This document shows, piece by piece, positions 52,782 to 62,644 of a stretch of 64,000 bases of DNA; the stretch's first letter is position 1, and the number at the start of each line of letters is the position of its first letter. The stretch comes from Brachionus plicatilis (lineage: Eukaryota; Rotifera; Eurotatoria; Ploima; Brachionidae), in assembly GCA_010279815.1 (NCBI GenBank), contig QEOQ01000180.1, forward strand, positions 1,647,214 to 1,711,213, in the 5' to 3' direction. The notes beneath the pieces were generated by a model. The model searched no databases. It was given only the letters and a program-made list of their open reading frames with translations, and was not told the origin of the DNA. Position numbers and translations under genes: made by a program.

Positions 52782-54132
52782 TTTTAAACAATTTGTGTGT
52801 ACCACCACAGCCTTCAATCGATTTAATATTTGTTCTTTGGTTTATAATTGAGTGTGTCCCAAGCAAACATTTTTTTTTCAATCAATCAATTGTTATCATA
52901 GTATTTTTTTAGGTTGGAAACGCAAGTTTATAAATCTTGTACAGTTAGAACCAAGATTTTTAATTCAAATAAGCCGAATCGAGTAAAAATCTTTATAGTG
53001 AATGTTATTCTCGTTACTTACATTTATTTTTTTCTGTTCATTTAAATAACTAAATGTTTTGGCATCACATAATTCTGTGAGTTAATCTATTATTTTATCT
53101 ATATTTTGAATTCGATAAATTTTTAAATGAAAAATCAATTGATAACTTCTATATTCTGCTATTTTTTCTTCATAGACTTTTATTGAATATTAGAAATTTA
53201 TTTTTACATTTTTCGAAAATTATTTTTTTTTATATATGATCACATTTTTCTTCATTTCTTTTTATGCCTTACTAATGAGCACAAAAAAATTTAAATCACC
53301 AATTTCTAGTTATTTGCAGTCTTATTATCATTTATTGTCGTCGAATAGCGAAATTTCGGGGTTTAAGTTTTTTTGTTCGTATCAATTTTTAGTAAGGTAC
53401 TCGTATAAAATTTAATCACAATAAAAGAATTTTAAATTTATTTTTTTATTTTATTTATCAATTTTTAATTATCAAGTTCAAATTAAAAATAATTCCGACA
53501 GGCAAAAGTCTCAAAGATTAGAAATCCCACTAGACCACTCTATAATCTTATCATTTTATCTTATCTATTTTTTGTCTAAAATTTCAATAAATTCGCATTT
53601 TTGAGATAATTTAAAATTTTTAAATGGCTTGAATATTATTGAATGAACCTTGGACTGGTTAGTTAGTCAAAACACTGAGGTTTTGACATGTTTTGGTTTC
53701 TTATTTATGATTATAAATTTCCTTAAATTACCATCAGAAGCTACATGCATTTAGTATTTATCAATTTACCTATTGTCTAAAGATCATATATTCCTGTAAA
53801 TATTTTCTTTTTCAATTTACTTTATTCCGGTAGAAAAGCTTCAAATTATTTTGTATTAAATTTTATTTAAAAAATTTAAAGCCTCATAGGAAAGTTGAAA
53901 AATAAAAAATCTGATTTACAAAATTTAAAATAGCATTAAAATGTTACACAGATTTTTTTATTTACTGACCAATTAATTAGTCTTCCGATAAAATTATTAA
54001 GGTAAAAAATAATAAATTTACCAGAATTCAAAAAATTTGTTAAAAATTGCGTTTTTTAAAGAATGTTTTGCAAGCGATCAAAAAAAGCGAAGCGAATTTT
54101 TCAAAATTAATATTTAATAAACAATATTTAGG
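52782..54132. other. Intergenic region
   Basis: AT-rich 3' flank of the YTHDF-like gene. No coding sequence recognised. Confidence 0.35.
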
Positions 54133-54288
54133 TTTTGTAAGAAGGTGCGTCTGATTACTTTACAAAAAAAGGAGAGTAATATCCTAAAGCTAAACACGCG
54201 TTTTTATCAAAAGCTTTATGAAGAGTTGTTTAAGCTGCTTTTTGAACATAACACACCCAAAATTAAATTTTTTAGATATAGCTGTTAG
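54133..54288 (+). CDS. Candidate exon, about 50 codons, unknown
   Basis: After an acceptor-like AATATTTAG the plus frame reads CKKVRLITLQKKESNILKLN, then TRFYQKLYEELFKLLFEHNT and PKIKFFRYSC before TAG. The codon content (CTG, GTG, ACG, CGT, CAC/CAT mix) is unlike the flanking AT-rich DNA. It is basic and helical, with no family recognised. An upstream piece (FASDQKKRSEFF, about 54070-54105) in coding-like DNA could belong with it. It could be the last exon of an unseen gene or a relic. Confidence 0.25.
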   Translation, partial: FCKKVRLITLQKKESNILKLNTRFYQKLYEELFKLLFEHNTPKIKFFRYSC

Positions 54289-54962
54289 TTTTATTTTATA
54301 TTTTTGCTTTTGAACTATTAATCATTAATTAATATTAATTCATTGAATTAATTATTAATTTGATATTAAACCTCTAATTACGTAAACCAAAACATATTTG
54401 GTGCGACTGGGCTAATTAGGATCTGGAATAAAATGGGATAAAATAAAAGGAAAATAGAAATTACTGTTTTTTGAATTATATAAATAACAGATTCAAGGAT
54501 CTTTAAAAAAAATCATTAATAAAAATAAAATAAAATATGATAAAAATTTAAAAGTTCTAAAAGTTTAAAATTGAAAACCAATCGGCCAAAAAAAATTATT
54601 AATTATTTTCAATAAAAATTATTGATCAAATCGATTTTGTTTTTAGAAGAAAATTGAAACTCAAATGAAATGATTCCTAATAGCTTATCTGAATGAAAAT
54701 TCATCTTTCGATTTCAAAAATTTTATAGATTGAAAACGTCGGTCGACCTCTTTCAATATTCAAAATATAGTTAATGTACGTATCAAATATTTCATAAAAT
54801 ATTTCGAAATCATGTGAAAATTTTTTCTTCAAAACTTCTCATCTTTAACAACCGCTCTAATATAAATATTTGATTTTAATTTTTCTTCATTTACAGCTTT
54901 ATTTTTGGCAGAGTTTCAATTAAACAATGGCTCTCAAATTTATTTTTATTCCATTAAAATAT
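54289..54962. other. Intergenic region
   Basis: AT-rich, no feature recognised. Confidence 0.3.
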
Positions 54963-55163
54963 TCATTCGATACTCCATTTATTTGAATATAGCATCCAAT
55001 ATCCATATTCGATTTCATAACTAATAAAATTATTTAATTCTATTTTATCATTTTCATCCCAATTATGGTTAGAATAAATTTTAATTCTTGAGATTAATTC
55101 TGGAATCACTTTAAAATTGTTGCCAATAAAAAGAATGTATTCGATCATTCTTATTACAAACAA
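54963..55163 (-). CDS. Short unknown frame, possible gene fragment
   Basis: 66 codons on the minus strand with a non-repetitive residue mix: VIRMIEYILFIGNNF, NHNWDENDKIELNN, EYGYWMLYSNKWSIE. It is less low-complexity than the other chance frames in this window. No family recognised and no clear start context; upstream DNA is AT-rich with no joining exon seen. It may be a small protein, an exon or a relic beside the hAT element. Confidence 0.3.
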   Translation of the reverse strand: MFVIRMIEYILFIGNNFKVIPELISRIKIYSNHNWDENDKIELNNFISYEIEYGYWMLYSNKWSIE

Positions 55164-55446
55164 AAGTCTATAAATTGTTTTCTATAATAGAAAAAAAAAA
55201 TGCTAGTTTGCTTAGAATATTTTTTTCAATATTTTGTTTAAATATATGTCGGATTTCTAAATCAATCCTTTTGAAATTTAAAGAATGAAAAATTTTATTT
55301 GATTTAATAATCCAAGAAATTGAAATTCATTAATTTAAATTTGTATTCATTAATTTTTCTTAAGCTGAAGTTGGCATAGAATTTCAAAATCTCCTCATGG
55401 TTGTTTCCTTAATCGTTCTCTTATATAATATATTTTGATATAACTA

Positions 55447-55454
55447 GTAACGAT
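55447..55454. repeat. Left target-site duplication GTAACGAT
   Basis: Identical to 56648-56655, directly flanking the hAT-type ends. Confidence 0.85.
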
Positions 55455-56647
55455 TAGTGTTGACCTCCGGAGGAACAGAGGGGCCTCCGGAGAAAAATTG
55501 CCAGATTCACGGAGCCGGAAACGGGTGCGGAAAATTTTAGCAAAAAAGGTTCCAGAGACGGAGAAAAAAAACAGTTGCGGAAACGGTAACGGAAAAATAA
55601 ACGGTGACCTCGAACATAACGGAGATATTAACGGTGAGCTCCGGCGGATCGGAGATATAAACGGTGACAATAATCGGAGACGAAGGTTGGAACGGAGAAA
55701 AATTCCGGAGACGGCAACGGAAAAGGGTAAATGCACGGGGCCCCCGGATTTAACGGAGTCTTTAACGGAGAATCCGAACGGAGCGGAGACGTAAACGGAA
55801 GACCCAAACGGAGCGGAGAGGGAAACGGAGAAACCCAAACGGAGTGGAGACCGAAACGGAGGACCTAAACAGAGAGGAGAAATAAACCGAAAAGAACAAC
55901 CGAAATTGAGCAATTGACCAAAGCTTACAAAATAAAGATGATATCGCAAAAAAAAAACCGAGTGAAATTTGCAGCAAGCATTCTTTAGGCTTCTAGAATT
56001 TGCCATCGCTACTTTGTTTTAAAAAGTTTGGTCAAAAAAGAATTAATTATCTAAATAATTTTTTTAATTTTTTTGGAAAAAATAGAAATGACTTTTTATT
56101 AAATTTTTTTAACACCCGATGTAATAGTTAATTTTGATTAAATTTAATTTATAAGATAAAAACTTTAAAAAAAAATTTAGTTTTTAAAATTCTGATTTAA
56201 AATAATTAATTTTAAAAATTAAATTTTTTTTAAGCTCAATTATCTTTATTTTTCAAGCTTTGGTCAAGTGCTCAATTTCCGTTGTTCTCTTCGGTTTATT
56301 TCTCCTCTCTGTTTTGGTCCTCCGTTTCAGTCTCCGCTCCGTTTTGGTCCTCCGTTTCAGTCTCCGCTCCGTTTTGGTCCTCCGTTTCGGTCTCCGCTCC
56401 GTTCGGATTCTCCGTTAAAGACTCCGTTAAATCCGGAGGCTCCGTGCATTTATACCCTTCTCCGTTGCCGTCTCCGGAATTTTTCTCCGTTCCAACCTTC
56501 GTCTCCGATTATTGTCACCGTTTATATCTCCGTTCCGTACGGTGTCATTCCGGAAATTCAACCGCTCCGTTTACGTTCCTCCGTTTAACCCTCCGTTGAT
56601 TTTTTTCCGGAGCCTTCCGGTGAACCCTCATCCGTTACCCAACACTA
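55455..56647. mobile_element. Non-autonomous hAT foldback element, 1193 bp
   Basis: Ends TAGTGTTG...CAACACTA form 8-bp terminal inverted repeats of hAT type, flanked by an 8-bp direct duplication GTAACGAT (55447-55454 and 56648-56655) that fits the hAT target preference nTnnnnAn. Inside are two long inverted arms (about 55455-55943 and 56233-56647) made of GC-rich irregular repeats of the GGAG...AACGGA kind, in sharp contrast to the AT-rich surroundings, around an AT-rich centre of about 290 bp. The arms match closely but imperfectly; the right arm has extra copies of a 31-bp unit (CTCCGTTTTGGTCCTCCGTT...). There is no transposase, so the element would depend on an autonomous hAT elsewhere. 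The open frames in the arms are by-products of the repeat. Confidence 0.85.
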
Positions 56648-56655
56648 GTAACGAT
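56648..56655. repeat. Right target-site duplication GTAACGAT
   Basis: Identical to 55447-55454, directly flanking the hAT-type ends. Confidence 0.85.
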
Positions 56656-56867
56656 CGAACATAATAACTTTAAATTTCATTTTAAAGCTTGTTTATTTTT
56701 GAATAGTTTTTAATAAATTTAATAACGATTTACTTGGACTTTAATTTGGGAATTTTAAACAACTCAGCAAAAATTCATCTATTTTCTACTATAAAATCGA
56801 TTTTAATAGAACAATTTTATATTTAATTATTTAAATAAATAAAAAAGACAAGCTTTGGTGTTAAAAA

Positions 56868-57374
56868 GGTATCTTGAAGTTGATGATCAATTCAATATAT
56901 CATTTCAATTCAAAGAGTTTATCTTTAAATTTTAAAATAAATCTTTATATTTATTTAGATAATTTTAATGTAAAATGCTTTAAATGTTATGTAGATTTAA
57001 AAAATAAAAAAAAAATTATTTCAAACTAATTCAATCTTTTCATTTTATTACTTATTTGGAATTTTAATAGTATTAAAATTCCAAATTTTAATTTCAAATC
57101 ATTTGAAATTAATTTTTAAATTTAATTTTAATTTTGAAGCACTAATTGAAATCTAAAAAAATCAATTTAAAAAAATTTAAATTTAAAAATCGATTTTATC
57201 AATGAATTTAGAAATTTTTTTTTTAATTATTTAACTTTTTTAATCTACATAATATGTAAAATATGTTACATTAAAATTATTTAAATAAACTTAAAGATTG
57301 ATTTTAATATTTAAAGATAAACTCTTTGAATTGAAATGATATATTGAATTGATCATCAACTTCAAGATGCCGTA
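56868..57374. repeat. Second long inverted repeat (foldback, AT-rich)
   Basis: The left arm (about 56868-57005, beginning GGTATCTTGAAGTTGATGAT) is mirrored by the right arm (about 57236-57374, ending ATCATCAACTTCAAGATGCC). The outer 70 bp are almost perfect; the inner part has scattered mismatches. The 230-bp centre holds a smaller palindrome GGAATTTTAATAGTATTAAA with ATTCC. Target duplications were not recognised. Probably a MITE or foldback element unrelated in sequence to the hAT element 220 bp away. Confidence 0.8.
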
Positions 57375-57473
57375 AAAAATCGTCTAAGAAATTAAATTTT
57401 TACTTTAAGAAGATTGATTTTTTTTTTAATTTTTTTGTCAATTTTTTGTCACAATAATAAATTACGATTATAA

Positions 57474-57511
57474 TAAATTAAATTAAATTAAATTAAATTA
57501 AATTAAATAAT
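57474..57511. repeat. (AAATT)n microsatellite
   Basis: About seven tandem copies of the pentamer TTAAA/AAATT. Confidence 0.85.
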
Positions 57512-57760
57512 CATTTTTTGAAATTTTTCTTTTGGTTTTCCAAAAAATATTGGACTGATATGTTTGAATGAATATAACAAAATTAAATTAGCTATTATTT
57601 AAATTTAAATTTTTATTCTATTTTTTAATTAAAAAAAAAACTTTCAATAATACTCAGATAAAACATAAAATAAATCTTTACAAAATAAAAACTAAAAGCT
57701 CAAAGAAATAGATTTTTACACAAAGAATGATCAAGCTCTTTAACAAATAGCACCATAGTA

Positions 57761-58680
57761 TTAGATCATTTGTCCGCTGAAATTTGTATTCATGTAAACA
57801 GGCTGATTATCATCATATTCATTGCGGCCATTGTTGAAATTTTGTTTGCTTTGAACATGTGAGTATAAATTTTCGTGTGAATCGTCTCTTCTAAAACTTG
57901 AGTTGTCAATACCCGAGCTGTTTGAACCATCACGATACGATCCCGCCACAGTGTAAACCGGAATAGATGGTAAAATTGATGGAAGTGTAGATTGATTATT
58001 AGGATTTACATAATTATTTGCCACTGCCTCATTTGTTCGAGTTCCTAACCCAGTAACCAAATTCTCGCTCACTTGTTTAAAATTCCTAAAATCTTTGATA
58101 TTTGTTGGGTCACTTATGACTGTATTTAGCTTTTGGTTTTCTGATTTTGAAGCTTTTTTCGATTTGATTGAGTCTTCATTAAACCGAACATGATTATATC
58201 TTTCATTTGTAGTTGTCTCTAGCATTTCTAATTTGGATTGCTGATTTATTTTCTCAATTCTGGGTACAGACTCACTATTTATCAACGATTTAGACCGCTT
58301 TTTAATTCTTAATCAAAAAGACTATTAATTTGAAATCTAGAATTTTTTTACCAAAATTTACCTTTGCCTAATGCAGCAAATGGTTAGAACAAGCATTGGA
58401 AAACCAATTGATCCGGCGGTCAAAAGTACCCTTTTTTTTAAATTTTAATTTAAATTTCTAAATTTTTTCACTCTTACCAAACGAAAACATCAAGTCCACT
58501 AACTAAAAAATTGAAAAATTAATTGAAAAAATTTAAATTTATAGAGGTTCTTTATTTATTTAAAAAAAAAAAAGAACCGCAATACTTCTTCAATCATGGC
58601 TTACCGCTATAACCGGTGTACCTATAACCAGCAAAATTACTATACTGAGCATATCCACTGCTACCTGTGTAGCCATTCAT
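57761..58680 (-). CDS. Single-pass membrane protein with Gly/Tyr-rich N-terminus, 238 aa
   Basis: Four exons, 58680-58605, 58502-58478, 58430-58362 and 58307-57761, join in phase to 238 aa; exon 2 is only 25 bp. The first 30 residues are Gly/Tyr/Ser-rich (MNGYTGSSGYAQYSNFAGYR) with no cleavable signal. The membrane helix VFVWVLLTAGSIGFPMLVLT is followed by ICCIRQ with a Cys-Cys pair (possible palmitoylation) and a basic stop-transfer IKKRSK. The remaining tail of about 180 residues is hydrophilic and disordered, with several Tyr in acidic or Asn contexts (PVYMN, VYTVAG, NLYSH) that could be phosphorylated. The family was not recognised; the small-ectodomain, long-tail layout recalls adaptor-type membrane proteins. 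It is probably an N-out plasma-membrane protein. Confidence 0.7.
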
Positions 58681-60775
58681 TTTGATAAATTAAATTTGGT
58701 GGTAAAACAAGATTCAAAAATAAAACAAAATTTTATACAAATGTGTTCTTTTAAATCAAGTCGTTTCGGATCAGTATGCAAAAAAGTATTCTAGTATTTG
58801 CCGACACGAAAAATATCGAACAGCTAATCTAAAAAATTAAAATAAATGTAATTTGTGAGCGAGTTGAATTTATGTTACAAATTTTTAATTGTCCAATCTT
58901 GAAAGCAATTTAAGAGAGCTATATCAATACGAAAATCAACCAAATATGCACACTAATCTAAAAAATAATATTTTTATAAAAAAATTGCAAATAAATATAA
59001 TAATCAAGTCTAGACAGTTTTTATATATAGTGAGCCAAATGAAAGTCCAATGACCCAAAAATCTTACCTATACAGCTTTTTTATTGCGAAAAAAAAATAA
59101 AGAGTAAATTGCGGATTCTATGTCCATAATTAGTAAGGCTTAGTGCAGACCTTTTGAAATGTATAAATAAATTGAAACTAGGTGATTACAAGTGGTTGCG
59201 ATTTGAATGCATGACAGTAAACTAGTTTTTAAATCATGAAAGGATTTAAGTCGCTCATTTGAATTAGTTCAAGAACAGCAGAACTGCAAGTGCTGCGACA
59301 GAAAAATCAATAAATTTTAATAGACTGAAAAAAATTAAGGCTAAATTTTGTTTAGATTATTTTTGACTAATTTTGAATGTTTTGATTTCGATTTATTGAA
59401 AATTTTTTAAATTCCGTCTGAGACTGTCGGTCGTCATGAATACTAATTACAAAGCCAATTTTGTTTTTTAATTATTAAAAAAAATTCGATCTCAATCGAT
59501 TCTTGATTTAAAAAAAAATTAATATACATTGATCACTTAAATTTTGTTGCTAGAACTATTGTTTAAGTACCAAAAATTTTTAAAAACCTTAAGACATCAA
59601 TTGCTTTAAATTTTTATGTCTAAAATAACTTTGTTTCCGAAAAATAAGTCGATAAGTTAATAAAATTGTTTGATCAGCTTATCGAAGGCTTTAATATAAT
59701 AAAATCTATCAAATAATTAAAATGTTAAAAAAAGTCGATATTATTTAGGGTCTTCAAAAGTCAATTTGCATTGATAATATTTGAATTTTTTTGTTAAAAA
59801 GATTTTTAGTTACTAGGCTAAATAAATAACAACTAATATCTTTGCTTAAGATAAGTTTTAAAAGATAAAAATCAACAATCTAATGACAATAAAAATTAAA
59901 TCGATCTTTCAGAATGTTTTTTTTTATAATTCTGTAATATAAAAAGATATCAATCTAATTTGGATAAATGTTTAACAAACTAAATTTAAATCTTGTCTTG
60001 ATTAGCTAGTTTTTTTCAAATTTCAAAAATTTAAATAAAAAATTAGGCTGCAAAAAATAAAACGCCTCAAAAATTTTCGACTTCTAAAATTAGATAGCTA
60101 AGAACATTGAATTCTTTGTCAATTGTCAATTAACAATATACTCGTGTCAAATTATAGTGACAAATTATTTTTTCGAAATATTTCGAAGTAAAAATAAAAT
60201 TTCAGAATGATTTTTTTAAAGTTTTTTTAGGTTTAATGAAGTAAACTTATAATAATTTAAGATAAAAGCGAACAAAAATTCTAATTTAGGATTTCTTTTC
60301 ATATGAAGATTTAAAATTTAATCAATAACAGGAGAAAATCCCAAAGATATTTGATTTTTGTCTCAATTTTTTATAAAATAAAATCTAAAATTTCAGAATT
60401 TTTTGGGAATCAAGTCTCATTTAGTTAGATTAATCATAAATATCTATCAAAAATTGCTCCTTTAGATAAAATAAAAATAATGAAAAATATTTATTAAAAA
60501 AGTAAAAGAAAAAATTAAAATATAATAAATCAAATTAAAAAATCAAAAATAATGCACATAAGAATTACTTTAGAATGATTTGGAAATGAGACAAGTAGTC
60601 CTTTCCTATTAGTTTTCAAAGATTCAACTTAACTGCATTTTTGAAATTCCAAAGCATGATTTCGCTTTGGTTAACTAGTAATAAATTCATAACATAAAAA
60701 AGTAATGATTTAATTCATCACTGGCATATTTTTATTTAAAAAAAATTTTAAGTCATGATTAAAAATTAAATCTTA
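58681..60775. other. Intergenic region
   Basis: About 2.1 kb of AT-rich DNA. I looked in the part next to 60775 for HAND, SANT or SLIDE coding sequence that would complete the ISWI gene and found none. Confidence 0.4.
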
Positions 60776-62644
60776 TCAATAAGTGATCAATTTTTTGTCC
60801 TTGTTCTCTACTGCCTCTTCCTCATTGTCAAAGGTAAACTTTTTCAGTTGACTTTCGCCAAGTTGTTCCAGCTTTTTTTTCATTTCCTCAGTTCGCTTTT
60901 GTCCCTCGGCCAATATGTCGTCTATTTCCTTGTCTGTAATGTCCGAGTCCTTTGACGAGAAAACATAGTTGGCTCCGTGTCGGATCATGCTCAGCATTTG
61001 GTCTTTGTCCAGCTTGTTTGCCGAATCGGAAAGTCTTCCTTGCTGAATGACCACATGGTCAAGTCTGAGCTTGGTCTCTGCTCGATAAATGATTCTCTCA
61101 TCGACAGTGTTGTCTGTGATCAGTCTGAAGACGCGCACCGTTTTGGTTTGACCGATGCGGTGAGCTCTGTCCATTGCCTGCAGATCCGATTGCGGATTCC
61201 AGTCCGAATCGTATATGATGACCGTGTCTGCCGTCATCAAATTGATGCCAAGACCGCCGGCCCTGGTGCTCAGCATATAGATGAATTTTGTCGATTGTGG
61301 TGCATTGAATGCAGCAATGGATTGGGTGCGAATCTCGTGGTCTGTCGAGCCATCCAATCGACAGTAGTCATGGCCTTTCCACAAACAATAGTCTTCCAAA
61401 ATGTCCAATACTTTGGTCATTTGAGTGAATATCAGCACTCGGTGTCCTTGTTGTTTTAGTCTGGTCAAAAGTTTGTCCAAAAGAACCATTTTTCCGCAAG
61501 AGTCAACCAAGTGCTGATCGGTAGTGTAGGGCGGACCGGGCTCAACACCGTCAAACAAATACGGATGATTGCACACTTTTCTCAACTGCATTATGGTGTT
61601 CAACAAACGCACTTTGTCTGTTTTGCCGGGGCCCGCATTCAACAAGTCAAAGTCTTTGAGCAGAATTTTTGTGTACAATTGTCGCTGAATGGCGGACAGG
61701 CCCACGTACAGTTTGGTCTCTATTTTGGGCGGCAGACGCTTTTCCACGTCTGACTTTAGACGTCTGAGCAAAAATGGCTTCAGCACTTGATGCAATTTTG
61801 TGACCAGAGTTTCGTCTTTGTCCAAACACTTGTCCATGTCGAACAGCTCTGTAAATTCATCATCTGACGAAAAAATGGTTGGTACCAAAAAGTTGAGCAA
61901 AGCCCACAATTCGTGCAAATTGTTCTGCAGTGGCGTGCCAGTTATCAAGAGACGATTTTGAGAGGAAAATTGTCGCACTGTAACTGACAGTAAGGACTCG
62001 TCATTTTTGATTCTGTGTGCCTCGTCAATGATCACATACTTCCATTTGATTTTTTTCAATGCAGCCTTTTCAATAATGACCAATTCATAAGTGGTAATCA
62101 CCACTTCCCACTTACTCTCATCGCTCAAAGTGTTCTTGATAAATTGATTGCGCTCCTGCGCATTGCCATTGAGACAAACAACTTTCAAGCTTGGACACCA
62201 TTTGTTGAACTCGTTCACCCAATTTTGAAGAGTTGACTTGGGCGTAATGACCATGTGTGGACGTGCTTTGTTGTGAAAGTGTTTCATGTAGCCAACTAGT
62301 GAAATTGTTTGCAGTGTCTTGCCCAGACCCATTTCGTCGGCAAGAATTCCGTTCAGACCGCTCATGTACAACGAAATCATCCAGTTGAGACCTCTCACCT
62401 GATAGTCTCTCATTTCTCCGTTTTTGATGAACCAAGGTGATGAGCTAAAGTGGGTTATTATTTCTTGTTCGTCTTCGAATTCTTTTGATAGAGCCTTAAG
62501 TTCTTCGTCTTCATCTTCATGGGTCATGCGATGCCGATTGCTATCTTTGGAAATGCTCAGATCTGCTGATCTATTCAGTTTTTTTTTCATCTGTGGCTCG
62601 CTCAACGCCTTTAGTTTTTCGATTTTTTCAAGTATTTTTTCCAT
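60776..62644 (-). CDS. ISWI-type SNF2 chromatin-remodelling ATPase, lacking HAND-SANT-SLIDE, 622 aa
   Basis: A single 622-codon frame from ATG 62644. After a short N-terminus with an AutoN-like [15 protein letters not shown], the SNF2 core holds motif I DEMGLGKT, motif Ia [10 protein letters not shown], motif [10 protein letters not shown], motif [14 protein letters not shown], then motif [19 protein letters not shown], motif [14 protein letters not shown] and motif [11 protein letters not shown]. Identity to ISWI (SMARCA1/5) is plain in every motif. The frame stops soon after the ATPase-proximal NegC-like part ([20 protein letters not shown]), so the nucleosome-linker-binding HAND-SANT-SLIDE, about 300-400 residues in normal ISWI, is missing. 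The lack of any intron over 1.9 kb beside intron-rich genes suggests a retrogene. It probably keeps ATPase activity but would sense linker DNA poorly. Confidence 0.9.
   Translation of the reverse strand: MEKILEKIEKLKALSEPQMKKKLNRSADLSISKDSNRHRMTHEDEDEELKALSKEFEDEQEIITHFSSSPWFIKNGEMRDYQVRGLNWMISLYMSGLNGILADEMGLGKTLQTISLVGYMKHFHNKARPHMVITPKSTLQNWVNEFNKWCPSLKVVCLNGNAQERNQFIKNTLSDESKWEVVITTYELVIIEKAALKKIKWKYVIIDEAHRIKNDESLLSVTVRQFSSQNRLLITGTPLQNNLHELWALLNFLVPTIFSSDDEFTELFDMDKCLDKDETLVTKLHQVLKPFLLRRLKSDVEKRLPPKIETKLYVGLSAIQRQLYTKILLKDFDLLNAGPGKTDKVRLLNTIMQLRKVCNHPYLFDGVEPGPPYTTDQHLVDSCGKMVLLDKLLTRLKQQGHRVLIFTQMTKVLDILEDYCLWKGHDYCRLDGSTDHEIRTQSIAAFNAPQSTKFIYMLSTRAGGLGINLMTADTVIIYDSDWNPQSDLQAMDRAHRIGQTKTVRVFRLITDNTVDERIIYRAETKLRLDHVVIQQGRLSDSANKLDKDQMLSMIRHGANYVFSSKDSDITDKEIDDILAEGQKRTEEMKKKLEQLGESQLKKFTFDNEEEAVENKDKKLITY

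Noticed and set aside
55395..56006. Open frames of 98-203 codons on both strands in the GC-rich block (also 56268-56599)
   Set aside because: They are Arg/Ser/Phe-rich translations of the GGAG...AACGGA repeats of the hAT foldback arms, open in several frames at once; no start context and no protein family.
60977..62435. Several frames of 60-160 codons opposite or shifted within the ISWI gene
   Set aside because: Shadows of a long, relatively GC-rich coding sequence; none has recognisable motifs.
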